A DNA stretch of 64,000 nucleotides from Hygrocybe punicea (GCA_963556145.1 OY744473.1:4340001-4404000), one strand, 5' to 3'. Shown: positions 44,001 to 55,532, counted from the stretch's first letter. Translations and numbers: made by a program. Notes: generated by a model not told the origin, from the letters alone.

Positions 44001-47000
44001 GGGGTGGACCTGTTGGTGCATATGCCATATCGGAACTCGTTAACTACAGTTGGTTTCCAACCGTGCTTGAATCAGTGTATGTTTCTAACTTACAGTCGAG
44101 CCGATTTGTGTCCTGCGATCGGGAATTCCATCCAGGAGCTCCTTCAAGAACAAAGATGTTCAACTGCTAGGGCCAATGCCATAGTGAAGCTTACTCAATT
44201 TAGTAAGTCGACAGCGGTGTTTCAATGACTTTCAATGACTTTCACTGAAATACATATTAAGCTGAACTTCGAGCTGTGATCGGAAATGTTGTCCCACAGC
44301 TGCTTCTGCTGCTCGAAGACAAGGATAAGAATGTTCGGATTAAGGGAGCCATTGCCACAGTGAAACTTGCCGAATACCGTGAGTTTCCGGTAATATTTCA
44401 GCCGGCGTGTGTTTCTGATGTTGATATCAAGCCGAACTGCGTGAGGCCATTGGGAATGCTGTCCTGCAGCTCCCTCGACTGCTCGAAGACAAGGACAAAG
44501 ATGTTCGAATTGCTGGTGTAAATGCCATGGTGATGCTTGCTCAGTACGGTGAGTCTACAACCATGCTTCAATCACTGTCATTGAGGTGCATATTAAGCTG
44601 AAATGCATGCTGCAATCCGGAATGCTATTCCGCAACTCCTGTTGCATTTCGAGGATCCGGACAGCGATGTTCGGATTGCTGGTGCAAATGCTACAGTGAA
44701 ACTCACGGAGTACAGTCAGTCTGGAGCTATGTTTCAGCCAGTGTGTTTCTGACCGCCACATCAAGTTGAGCTGCGTACTATCATCGGGAATGCCATCCTG
44801 CGGCTCCTTCGACTGCTCGAAGACAAGGACAAAGATGTTCGAATTGCTGGTGCAAATGCTATGGCGATGCTTGCTCAGTACGGTGAGTCTATAGTCATGC
44901 TTCAGTCACTGTGTCATTGAGGTGGATATCAAGCTGAAATGCATGCTGCGATCCGGAATTCTATTCCGCAGCTCCTGCTGCATATTGAGGATCAAGACAG
45001 CGACGTTCGGATTGCTGGTGCGAACGCTGTAGCGAAACTCACGGAATACAGTCAGTTTTGAGCCATGTTTCAGCCAGTGTATTTCTGATCCCCACACCAA
45101 GCTGAATTGCGTGCTACTGTCGGGAATGCCGTCCCGCAGCTCCTTCGGCTTCTCGAAGACAAGAGCGAAGGTGTTCGGGTTGCTGGTGCAAATGCTGTTG
45201 TGAAATTCTCCGACTACAGTTCGTTTTCAGCCATGTTTCAATCAGTGTGTGTTTCTGATGTACAGATCAAGGCGAACTGCGTGGAGTAATCAGGAGTCGT
45301 ATCCCACATCTCCTCGGGCTTCTCGACGACAAATTTGTAGGATCTTGTGATTATCGTGCACTCAAGGGTCTTCACGCTGCACGCTCAAACGTGATGGTAA
45401 TCCTGGCTCAGTACAGTTAGTATGCAACTATGCTTCAGTCAATGTCTCACAAAGATATGTTAAGCTGAACCGCCTGCCGTGATCGGTAATACCATTAAGC
45501 AGCTCTTTCATTTGTTTGGGGACAAGGACAAGTATGTTCGAGCTGCTGCTGCAACTTCCCTTGTGAAACTCGCCACATATGGTGAGTTTCCAGCCAAGTT
45601 TCAGTCAGTGCGAGTGTGACTGACGTTCATTGAAGCCGAACTGCGTGTTGCGATCGGGAATCATGTCCCGCAGTTCCTCTTGTTCCTCGAGCATGAGGAA
45701 AATGATATCAGAATTGCTGGCGCAACTGCTGTTTTGAAATTTGCAGAGTACAGTGAGTTTCCAGCAACATTTCAACCAGAGTAGTGTGTGACTTGCTTAT
45801 ATCAAGCTGAACTCCGTGCCGCCATTGGAAATGCAATTCCACAGCTCCTTTTGCTCTTTCAAGACAAGGACTCGGATGTTCGGACCGCTGCTGCAAATGT
45901 CATTGTGCAACTTGCGGAGTACGGTGAGTTGCCATCAAGTTGTCAGACACTGTTTATTACTGAAGTATATATCAAGCTGAGCTGCATGCCGCGGTCATGA
46001 ATGCAGTTCTGCAGCTCCTTTGGCTTCTGAAACATGGTGACAAGGATGTTCAAACCACCAGCATAGATGTCATCATGAAACTCACCAAGTACAGTGACTT
46101 TCCAATGAGGTATCAGCCAGTCTGTCTCAAGACCATATGAAGCTGAACTTTGTAATGCAAACAGGGATCTTCTGCCGATGCTTGTTCTGCTGCTTGGCAA
46201 TGAAGACAAGTTTGTTATAACCACTAGTGCAGCTGCCATTGTAGAATTTGCCAAGTACAGTGAGTTCCCATGCATCTTTCCAGTCAATGCGTCTGACATT
46301 GCTGCACATCTTATTAATAAGCTGAACTCCGTGCTGCAATTGCAATTGCCATCCCACAGTTCCTTCGGCTGCTTGACAATAAGCGTACAGATGTTAAATG
46401 CCTTGGAGTAAATGCCATGGTGACGTTTGCCCAGTACTGTGAGCTGCGTCCTACCATTGGGAATGCCATTCCACAACTGCTGCTGCTGCTCGAGGACACC
46501 AACAGCAGTGTTCAAACTGCTGGTGCAAATGCCACAGCAAAACTCATGGAGTATGGTCAGTTTGCAGCTACATTTAAGCATGTTTACATTTCTGATAGAT
46601 ATCAAGCTGAATTCCATGCTGCCATTCAGAATGCCATCCCACAGTTACTTCAGCTGCTCTATGACAAGGATGAAGATGTTCAAACTGCTGGTGTAACTGC
46701 CATGGTGAAACTTGGTGGCTCTGGTTAGTTTTCAACAATACTTCTCAGAGAATTGTTGATGTATGTATTTTTAATAAGCAGGACTGCGGGCTGCGGTTGG
46801 CAATGCCATCCTGGAGCTCCTTAGGCTCTGTGAGTATAAGGAGAAACACCAGGATGTCCAAACTGCTTGTGCAGAAGCTGTTGTGAAACTTATCAAGTCC
46901 TGTCAATATCCAGCAATGTTTCAATTGAGTGTTTTCCCTTGCCTTCTTCAGCTGCACAGGGATACAGCAAATGATGTTGGTGAGTTTTTAGTGTTGCTTT

Positions 47001-47117
47001 CTTCATGTATTATTAATTTACCTATATGAAGCTGAACTGCACAATGCACTTGAGAATGGGATTCTTTATCTCTCTCAGCAACTTCAGAATGGTTATGTGG
47101 ATGCAACTCAAATCTGA
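38072..47117 (+). CDS. Giant ARM/HEAT-repeat protein, one repeat per exon
   Basis: The ATG is at 38072. The first ~413 codons (to a donor after 39311) give a hydrophilic N-terminus and then ARM-like sequence (VEAGAVAKLITIIPSA, EDFCKKAAAALCRIASDAGG). An in-frame 57-nt intron at 38219-38275 is possible. From 39362 follow 44 exons encoding 45 HEAT-type repeats with consensus near ELRAAIGNAIPQLLLLLEDK then DSDVRTAGANAIVKLAEY. All exon lengths are multiples of three, and the junction codon is always split after its first base (TAC A/G then CT GAA CTG). The frame closes at TGA 47115-47117, for about 2202 residues. HEAT solenoids are protein-binding scaffolds; the partner is unknown. Residues after the LLED helix (D/K/S/G-rich, then VR) vary most. 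No kinase, NACHT, DEATH-like or membrane segment is seen. The stop is followed within ~120 bp by a truncated copia element. Confidence 0.8.
40527..42342 (+). repeat. Higher-order block of HEAT exons (source or copy 1)
   Basis: Eleven consecutive units correspond in order to those at 42734-44714. The first three have unusual lengths, 138-132-96 nt, matching 135-129-99 nt in the other block and sharing distinctive sequence (GTTTCTTCAGGTCGC; CAGTTTCCTCCAGGCTTTTG). Confidence 0.8.
42734..44714 (+). repeat. Higher-order block of HEAT exons (copy 2)
   Basis: This block is parallel to 40527-42342, with one additional short unit (44101-44202). The last three units (44262-44714) are nearly identical to 41890-42342, introns included. 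Confidence 0.8.
46322..46555 (+). other. Double HEAT exon with the intervening intron absent
   Basis: This exon is 234 nt, exactly twice 117. The junction reads CAGTACTGTGAGCTGCG, coding Y-C-E-L-R, where every other unit has a phase-1 intron between TAC and the GAACTG-type start. The intron has been removed precisely, with no loss of codons. Confidence 0.85.
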
Positions 47118-47234
47118 TGGAGTATATAGCACAATATGCGTTGATGTGCTGATTGTGTAGTTGCAGCCTTGTGAGATGTTTGTGGTCAGATAGGTGGACA
47201 TTGATTAGCTTGAAGGTATTAGTGTACTTGAGTG

Positions 47235-50200
47235 TCATGTTAACATGGTACTAAATTGTGAAGATTCTGACAAACCAACTAACCCAAGATAGGAAGGAAT
47301 CTGAGCAGGAGCCACCCATACCATCATTGACATCAATAATGATGGGGCACTGGATGAGAGAGCCACACCAGTTGCCAGAGAAGCTGAAGAGAGCATGGTC
47401 TGCCTCAGACAAATGAAGACCCAGCCACTCCAGGACACCTCAAAGCTTCTTATACCAGAGTCAGAGTCTGGTAGCAAGACACCTGCTTGAGACTGTAAAT
47501 GGACTTCCACAGATGCATGATGAGGCCATCAAGAGATTTGGAGCCAGTGGGGAGAGAGACACCATCAGGAAGCCGGAAACCATCTGGTAGGGCCATGTAG
47601 AGTTCCTTCTCCAGCTCTCCCCAGAGAAAGGCATGAGTGGCGTCAAAGCACTGAAGGGACCAGCTGTACTGACAGCAACAAGATGGATGGAGGTGGACTT
47701 GGCAACTGGTGCAAAGGTCTTACCAAAGTCAATACCAGGGATCTGATGAAAGCCCTTGGCGACAAGGTGACCCTTCGCAATGAGGGAATTGCCATCAACC
47801 TTGTGTTCAAAGACCCAGTGATTTCCAATTGCCTTGGGACCAGGTTGGAGATGAGTGAGGGAGTAAACACCCATGGAGTGCAGGGTGTTAAGTTCCTTGA
47901 CAATGGTGGCCTCCCAAACATGAAAGTCTGGGTGCCATTGGGCTTCCAAATAGGTGGCAGGGGGGATTTTAAGGTCATATGAGGGAGCCAAAGGATTGCG
48001 TGGGCGGTCACTGTGAATAAACAAGAAGGTAGATTCTGAGCAGATGAGGTTGGCATGGACATCTTCAAAGATATGAGTAGAGGTGGCAAGGTGTTCCGCA
48101 CAGGCTACAGTGAGATGTTCACGATGGGCTTTGGCATTGGCAACTTTGGAGGCATGCAATGCGCCAAGTGAGGTCTTGGTGTGGGAAGAGGGGGGACGAA
48201 GGGACAAGGGGGGGACAGGAACAGGAACAGGACGTAAAGGCATGGGAGTGACAGGAACCAAAGCTACTAAAGGGACCCCAGCTAAAGGGACCATAGGTAA
48301 GGGGGCAGGATCAGATACAGAATAATAATAATAATAAGAATAAGAAGGGATGGTTTCCAAAGTGGGAACAAGGGGATCAGACACAGGAATGAAGGAGAGA
48401 GTGGGAACAATAGAAATGGAGGAACCGGGTACAGAAGAAGAGTGTGTGTAGCAAGACTCATCGAAATAACATCACAGGAATTAAAAAAAGTACTGGAAGA
48501 AACATCGCGAACACAATAGCCCTTGACTCCCTCGGGATAACCCATGAAAAGACACTCCCTAGACTGAGGGCCAAGCTTCATCTGCAACTCAGTTGGAATG
48601 TGGGTGAAGCAGTGCGAGCCCCAAATGCGGAGATGAGAGGCATCAGGACGCTTGCCAGTGATAGCCTCATGAGGGCTGCAGTGATTGGGAAGGATGCGGG
48701 AGGGTGTCAGCATGAAAATGTGGACACAGGTGAGGGTGGCTTCCCTCCCAAAAGTTCCAAGGAGTGTCAATGGCGGCCATCATGGAATGAACTCAGCCTT
48801 TGATAGTGCAAATGACACATTCCATGTGCCCATTCTGTTGATGAGAGTAGGGCACAGACAGTTGACGAGTGATCCTATGGTGATCAAGGTAAGAAGTGAA
48901 GGCCGTGCTCATGAGTTCACCTGCATTGTCCATCTGGAGCATCATGAGTTTGTGACCAAACTCCATCTTCCAGCAAGGGTGGATGATCTCAAATGTGGAA
49001 AGAGCTTGGCCGCAAGAAGCCAGGAGTTGCAAATTCAGAGCATTCAGGTGATAATCTAAGAAGATGATGAAATAGAGTTTCCCATGGGGATTTTGAATGG
49101 GGAAGGGGCTGCAGATATCACAATGGATGAGTTCTAGAGGACGGGAGGCATGAGACAAGGATGTGGGGTGAGGACAGCGAGGGTGTTTCCCAATGATGCA
49201 TGCCTCACAGGTAGAGAAGGGCAGGCCTGAGAGGGTGATGCCCATAGACGAGGAGGCCAGGAGCTGAACACTGGCCTTGTTGGCATGGCCCAGGCGTGCA
49301 TGCCAGAGATCCCAGGAAAGGGATGGCTTGGCAAATGCGACAAGTTCAGGAGGGGAAGTAACAGACATGGGAGTCAGTCAGATAAACTCGATATCCATAA
49401 ATCCAAGGCGATTCTCTAAATGACATTGGAAGCAGATGGTGTGACTGAGCTTGGGAGGAGTTCGAACTGTTACCATGCCATCCACAAAGTTACAGCCCCA
49501 TCCATTTTCCACCAGCCTGCCAACAGACATGAGATTGATGACAGCAGTGGGAGCTAGAAGACAGTTGTGCAAGTGAACATGAAGTGAATGGCCCATCCAA
49601 TGAATGAGCACAATGCAATCACCATGGCCATTGGTGACAAGGGTGCCATGATTGGCGGTGTGAATGTTTAGCGCTTTGGTGGCATTGAAGGTCCAGAAGA
49701 ACAATTTGTCCATGATAAGATGCAAAGTGGTGCTGGAATCCAGAAGGGCAGCAAGAGCATGATTCACAAACATGGTGAACTCATCAGAAGTGCAACTGAG
49801 CTCAGTGCAGAAGAGACTGTCACCATCAGAGGAGGGGGAGGGGACAGCGACATTGGCTGTTTTGGAGTGAGAGTTGGAGGATGTGACCTTTTGTTGAGTG
49901 TCTTGCTGAGACATCCAGTCAGGTTCCTGACCGGCCATGCCTCTGCTGTCAGAGAAGCAGTGGTCATGGTCATGAGAGGATTTCCCACAGTTGGAGCAGG
50001 CAACACTGTTCGGATTGTTGCGATGTTTGCAGATAGGTCTGGAGCTGGACTCCTTGGCAGCCTTGGCATATTCGGAGCCAGGACCCGCAGCAGAACCAGA
50101 GGCGACAATGCATTGGGATTCCGTGAGCAAACAGGTGGTGACCTGATCAAAGGTGAAGGTGGTAGGAAAAGTGGAAAGTGTCACGAGGGTGATATGTTTG

Positions 50201-50280
50201 AAAATCAGCCAGAAGCCTGTGTCAGGAACACCAACAAGGAGCTGATAGATTGCTTTGGAGTCCATGTATGACACCCCCAT
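47235..50280 (-). pseudogene. Copia gag 3' part and pol, broken
   Basis: Downstream half of the copia reading frame (see the element). Gag to integrase reads in one frame (50280-48793) with one in-frame stop at 49378. The late integrase segment (NHCSPHEAITGKRPDASHLR) is in another frame, and RT (48384-47461) is back in the first. The final ~220 bp holds scrambled RT remains. Confidence 0.8.
50277..50280. other. Left target-site duplication CCAT of the outer LTR element
   Basis: CCAT directly precedes the left LTR at 50281 and is repeated at 56480-56483 after the right LTR. Joining the flanks with one copy restores the copia gag frame without gain or loss of a base. Confidence 0.8.
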
Positions 50281-50521
50281 TGTAGAGATCCATATCTCTG
50301 TGAGCACATATTCTTCTATTTTCCTTCATCCCCCTTCCCTCTGCATTCCCCTCTCTTGATTATATTCCATTTCCTTCATACACTCCCTTTATAGATACTA
50401 TACAGTACCTATATAGTGTTTTGTGTACATACATACAAACAAGCTGAGTTTTGGGTTTTTACCCCAATGACAAGAACTTGCCCACCCCGAATCCGTGCCT
50501 ACAAAGGCCACATTCACCACA
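50281..50521. repeat. Left 241-bp LTR (outer element)
   Basis: Begins TGTAGAGATCC and ends CATTCACCACA. It differs from the right LTR at about five positions. Confidence 0.85.
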
Positions 50522-50859
50522 TCTGGAGCCCACCACGAGGATCTGTCAGCTCACTTCACTCTCCTTGTATTTTCTATACCCTGTTTGCCATTTTTGGCAT
50601 AAAAACCCTCCTTTTCGGCTGCAAAAAAGATTTCCTGCGCCTTGTCGTCGCCTCGTAGCTTTAAAAAGCTTCCTGAAGATGTTATCCACCCTCTACTTGC
50701 TTCTGTGTAGGTTTCTCGCGCCTCCCTGATGGCAGCCATTCCCCCTCGCAAGTCCCAGAGCCAGTGACACGTCACTTGCCGACAAACCCGACTTTCATTT
50801 ATTGTCCATTTTCCTCAGCTTCAGTCTCTCTTTTTCTTATGTTCTCCTGTATTACATCG

Positions 50860-52990
50860 CCATCTACTTCCATTCCTTTGTTTTCTGCCCAACTTCCACC
50901 TCCAAAGACCCCAAAAACGAAAAAAATCCGCCAAGTGTTGCACAAGTACCCGAAACAAGTCGGGTTCAAGTAGAAGAACTACACATTGGATTAGCTGAAA
51001 AAGAGAAGCAAGGTGAAGGCTTATGTGCCTGTGGACAAAAGTACGTACCGGTTAGTCGTTACAGAGGGTCCCGCACAGGAAAGCATATCCAAACCCGTCG
51101 AACCCGCCGCCAACCTGTTCCGCTGCCACCGGACAACGCTTGGACACCCCCTCACACCCCCTCTAAACTCAATGGAACTACGTACGTGGATTTGATATGC
51201 CAGACGCAGCCCACGCGGCCGCTTTCCGTTGTCTCGGATTACCAACAACACGCAGCGCCCCATCATGGTGACACCCCACCCGGCACACCCACATTTGACG
51301 TCCAATGCCTCCGTTTCGCGTCCCGACAGCCCCCGTTCACCGCCAACGTCCCAGACGAGCCGTTGCCACCCCATTTCGACGAACCAGATGTGCCACGTCA
51401 CCAATCGCAAACCCGTGTATCCAGGCCACCAACCGCGTCACCACACATCTACCCCCCGCGAACCACCTCGTACGCGTCCGCACAGGCCCCAGTACCCCCA
51501 CGCATGACGACATCGCCATGGTGGACCCAGTCCGTTGAGTCCCAGGCCCTACAACATCAGAAACGCGACCCTGAGCCTCCTGCATCTCCCGGCCTCGTAC
51601 CATGTCACAGACTGTCCCCGACGTGCTCGTACACCCCCCCGTTCGCCTTGAGTGCCCCTAACGAGCTGTTCCCGTGCCGTTTGGATGATGCGGCCGCTGG
51701 TCGTGCCAACCCGCCTCATGCCGCCAGCAAGTCGACACCCGCAGCCCCTCCCACCTTTGTTGGACGACCTGCCGCCATGTACAGCCTCCCAGAGCTCCCC
51801 ACCATCCTTCGCAAGCCCTCATGAGCCGCCTCTGCCGTTATCGAGACCCCACTCACATGCCATGTCACTCCGCCTCACGGACCCGCCTATTCGACATCCC
51901 CGGCCTCGCCTCACTTCGTTGGACTGCCCGCCACCTCGTACCACATCCCAGCACCCTCCATTGCCACTCGCGAGTCCGTGCGAGCCGTCCCCACCGCGTT
52001 CAAGCTCCCCATGCCGTGCCACGTCACTTCGCCATATGCACACGCATATTCGACGTCACCAGCCTCGCCCCCCTTTGTTGGACATCCCGCCACCTCGTAC
52101 AACTTTCCAGCACCTCATGGCATCCCTCGCGAGTCCATGCAAGCCGTCCCCACCATTATTGACGCCTCAAGCGCGTACCATGCCATCCCATTTCGTGACC
52201 CCGCGTACTCGACGTCCCCAGTCTCTTCCACCTCAGTTGGGCTATCCACGCCTACATACCGCATACCAGAGCACCACAGGTCCCGTCGCGAGCCAACACA
52301 GGCCATCCCCGCCATTATCAAGTCCCCAACCACGTCCCACATCACCCGGCCTCGCAACCATGTTTACTCAACATCCCCGGCCCCTCACGTGTCCAGTCGA
52401 CCATCCAACACCCCGGACAGCCTCCCGTTCGCCTCAAACACCCCGAATGAATCGATCCCGTGTGTTTACAGCAACTCGGCCGCCTCCCACGTCACCCGGC
52501 CTCGCGACCTCGGATATTTGACATCCCCGGCTATCCACGCGTCCAACAGACCACCCACGACCTCGTACCGCATCTCAGACCCCCACACGACCAGTCCCAA
52601 GCCAATACAGGCCGCACCTGCCGTTATCGAAGCCCCAATGCCATCCCACACCAACCCACCTCGTGCCTCCACCAACTTGACATACCCAACCTCTAGCGCC
52701 TTCGTTGGACCAACCCCCACCTCGCTCGACCTTCCAGGGAACCATACCGCTGTCCAGGTCCACATACAAGCCGCCCCCACTGTTATCGAGACCTCACTGC
52801 CGTCCCCCACTTCGACCTCCGCATTCCACCAGCCACGACCGACGATGACCATGCACACCAGCCCCCACACGTTCATTCATGCCCCCATGCCTCAGTACGC
52901 CCCTCTCCAGTCCCGAACAAAGTCCCCACACCCGACATCGACCTTGCCTTCATCCGTCCGCCCCCGATACCCATCTTCTCGGAGCCCCGT
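50860..52990 (+). pseudogene. Proline-rich tandem-repeat ORF of the outer element, 5' part
   Basis: One frame (the frame of 50802) is open for about 340 codons, hits a single TGA at 51822-51824, and continues to 52990, where the inner element interrupts it. The N-terminal portion contains a small Cys/charged part (EKQGEGLCACGQKYVPVSRY). The rest is about eight degenerate repeats of ~45-50 residues. Their pattern is TSPAS..FVG.PATSY, P..H, ES.QAVPT, P..HVT.P, YSTSP. No clear ATG starts the frame. No similarity to gag is recognised. Skipping the inner element, it continues at 55692. Confidence 0.5.
52987..52990. other. Left target-site duplication CCGT of the inner element
   Basis: CCGT precedes the inner left LTR and is repeated at 55688-55691. 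Keeping one copy restores the Pro-rich frame (SSRSPV to WPEDTLSTT). The resulting junction GGAGCCCCGTGTGGCCAGA matches a second natural occurrence of the same sequence at about 55775. Confidence 0.8.
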
Positions 52991-53145
52991 TGGAGTGGTA
53001 CGGAGGTACCACTCCGAGGGCTAGCTGGAGAGTCTCGCTGGAGAGCTGGCGAGGAAGGCTTGATTGGGACTGACTACTGACAAGGATCTATCTACAACGA
53101 ACCATGAGAGCCTCGTCACGTGACTAGGCACTCGCTACCACTCCA
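52991..53145. repeat. Left 155-bp LTR (inner element)
   Basis: TG...CA termini within a 10-bp terminal inverted repeat. Positions 52992-53015 form GGAGTGGTAC-GGAG-GTACCACTCC. Confidence 0.85.
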
Positions 53146-53185
53146 ATTGCCCCCCTCCCTCATAGCGACGTCCTCGTCGCTATCA

Positions 53186-53194
53186 AAGACCTGA

Positions 53195-53234
<40 letters not shown>

Positions 53235-53240
53235 AAAAAA
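53186..53240. repeat. GAAA microsatellite
   Basis: About eleven uninterrupted GAAA units followed by an A/G-rich run. Confidence 0.9.
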
Positions 53241-53301
53241 AGGGAAGAGGAAAGAAAGAGGAAAAAAGACTGAAAAAGGAACTAGTCTACTCCACTGGGG
53301 T

Positions 53302-54736
53302 CTAGCAAAGGAGGTCCAAGACTGGGATCAAAGGGAATGGGAACTTGTCCAGAAAAAGATGGAAAGGAAACAGAGGGTTGGGAAAAGGCAGGAGAAATGT
53401 TGTGGACACAAGCTGGAAGTTTTGATGAGTTTCGCATAGAGATGGTGGGAAGATGGCGGGGTTGTACTCGGAATGGGGAGTCATCGAAATGTGTTGGGTA
53501 TGGTTGACGACGAGGTGGGAGTTTATGTACGGGGTATCTTGGGGGAAGGTTTTGAGGGTGGACACGGCGGTGACGGTAGCGAAGCGTGGACCATGGATTT
53601 TGCGCTTGGGGGTAGGTGAGGGTAGGGATGCTCTTCGGTCACCAAATAGGGACATGGGTGGGGCGGGTGTCGCGCCAGGTATGGTTTTGACAGGGAATGT
53701 TGAATGCAAGGACGGCTTGGGTTTTCGGGGCAGGGATATTGTCATGGTATGCTGATGGTGGTGTTTCCACGGGTTCTGTTTGCATAGACGTGTCGGCATA
53801 TCGTTTTGTGGCCATAGGTGGGTCTGCCTCGTGTGCAGTCGCAGGTCAGGATGTTTCGTCGTGTGGTGTGTCCCCAGTATGTGCCTCCATGCTCGCGGGT
53901 TGTTGCTTTTTCTCATCTTGCCCTTTGATGTTTCGCCTTGGAGCACCATCCCTCTCGTTTCGGTTCTCTCCTGTGAGGATCTCCGCGATTTGGGATGGCA
54001 GAGGCCATGCTCGGCCGTCGTAGTGTGTTTGGTGGTTGTTGGAAGCATGGTATGGTGTGGGGGCAAGATGCTCGCGTTGGGGGTTTGGTTTTGGGTCAGG
54101 GTAGGCGGGGATGGTGGGTCGAGACGGTGTAGGTGCGAGACGTTCATGTAGGAAGGGTTTCGAGGCCGATTTCACGGTGCTGGGAGTGGGTATGCCAGTG
54201 GGCGTTGAACACTCGCGCTCGTGCAACCTTTTTGGGTCAGGGTGGGACAAGGTTGCAGGCTGGGATGGATCGGGCGTGGGACAGGGCTCTGGGGTTGGCT
54301 TTGCATTGGGGTTGGGTCTACACGCCGGGCATTCGCGCTCACGGCCGCTTTTGGCGCTGGGGTTGGGGTATTTTGAAGGGAGCACGCGGCTGCACTCTGC
54401 TCCGGGGTGCTTTGGGTTGGGGGTGGTGAGAGCCGTGGGCGCTGGGCATTCGCGTCCGTGCTCAGTTTGGAGGTGGTTGGCATTGTGGGACAGCATGGTG
54501 GACGCGTTTGACGTGGGCTGGGGCTCGTCTTGGCACACCGGCATTGGTGTCTGTGGTTTCTGGGTCAACGGGGGTGGGGCCGTACATTGGGGTTGCGGCT
54601 GAGGTGCTGGTGGTGCTTCACGTTCATTGGTGACGTGGCGGCAGCAGCTGGGCTGGACTGGGGTTTGTTTGGGCACACAGGTGCTCGTGTTGGCCATTCC
54701 TGGGTCGACGTGGGTGTGGTTGGACGCTGGGGCCAT
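53302..54736 (-). CDS. Pro-rich repeat ORFs of the inner element
   Basis: Two overlapping minus-strand frames (54147-53302 and 54736-53846) encode Pro/Thr/His-rich low-complexity protein. It has a recurrent unit like RECPAPT...PNPKHP and RECSTPTG...PSTVK. A further frame (55245-54565) and a start-like MSEEGKNLMEKQYKKRTNNL near 55290 suggest the coding strand is minus, in more than one frame. Either it is spliced or frameshifted, or it is non-coding with biased composition. No domain is recognised. Confidence 0.35.
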
Positions 54737-55532
54737 GGTCCGGGTATTGAAGTGGAAGGCTGCAGCGTTGGGTGCAGCCGTGATGTGGCAGTCGTGTTGG
54801 GCATGATGGGCACGCGTGTGGATGGCGTTGGGGCCTGCGAGACGGTAGATGGGGTTGCCGTTGACATTGTGGGGACTTGGGGCGTGGTTGCAAGGGTGGG
54901 GGACGCGAACGTGGCAGTTGGGTTTGGGGCATGTTCTGACGTGTTTTGCAGCGAGGGTGGGGCCATTTGGGTGGGCAATAACGACGTGGCGTGCTCGGGC
55001 GTGAACATCGACGTTTTTGGTGGAGGTGGGCGGCGTGCTGTGGTGTGCTGGGTTGAGTCTTGGGGTCCGTGCCTTGTTTTTGGCTTGCCGCAGTTGGCGG
55101 TAAGGTGGGTCGACGAGGCTGTTGAATGTTCACGGTCGGAGGCACTGGGTGGTGTTGGGATGGCGTTGGGGGGCATCAGGGCAGTGAGCGTCGTCGTTGT
55201 GTTCATTTGGGTCCACGTCGCTGTGGGCTGGGCCATTGGTGGCAAGATTGTTGGTTCTTTTTTTGTATTGCTTTTCCATCAGGTTTTTTCCTTCTTCGCT
55301 CATTCTTTTTGTTTCTTTTTAGTAGTCATTTGTGCGGTCGAGAAAATGAAAGTGTTCGGTGCTCGGAAAATCGTTCTGTGCTCGGTGTTCGGGAAACTGC
55401 TGGGTGTGCTCTGCGCTCTGTGCTCGGTACTTGTAAAATTGCTAGAGTGCTGAAAATCACTAGAAGTCGCTGGAAGTCGCTGAAAATTGCTGAAGATGGA
55501 GGCTGTGTTCAAGTCCACTCTCATCACCATGT

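Larger units (their letters stand above)
39362..46901 (+). repeat. Tandem array of ~168-bp exon-intron units coding HEAT repeats
   Basis: Measured exon starts include 39362, 39529, 39696, 40192, 41047, 41219, 41386, 41890, 42060, 42226, 42394, 42564, 44262, 44432, 44598, 44766, 44934, 45102, 45807 and 45977. Twenty-nine of 44 exons are exactly 117 nt. The others are 96-144 nt, except for a double exon of 234 nt. Introns are about 45-60 nt. They start GTGAGTTTCC-like and carry a shared tail like GTGTTTCTGATGT then ATATCAAG, so intron sequence is homologous from unit to unit as well. The branch-like CTGAT/CTAAT lies about 15-20 nt before the AG. Confidence 0.88.

Noticed and set aside
46952..46979. 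A 28-nt extra exon between the last HEAT exons
   Set aside because: Including it breaks the frame; skipping it (intron 46902-47031) closes the frame at 47117.
39300..47100. CRISPR-like or plain satellite interpretation of the regular 168-bp repeats
   Set aside because: The units code diverged HEAT repeats with splice borders and a frame that closes, and this is a eukaryotic genome.
53453..55453. Long plus-strand frames in the inner element
   Set aside because: Trp/Gly/Val-rich antisense of the Pro-rich minus-strand frames; composition typical of a shadow frame.
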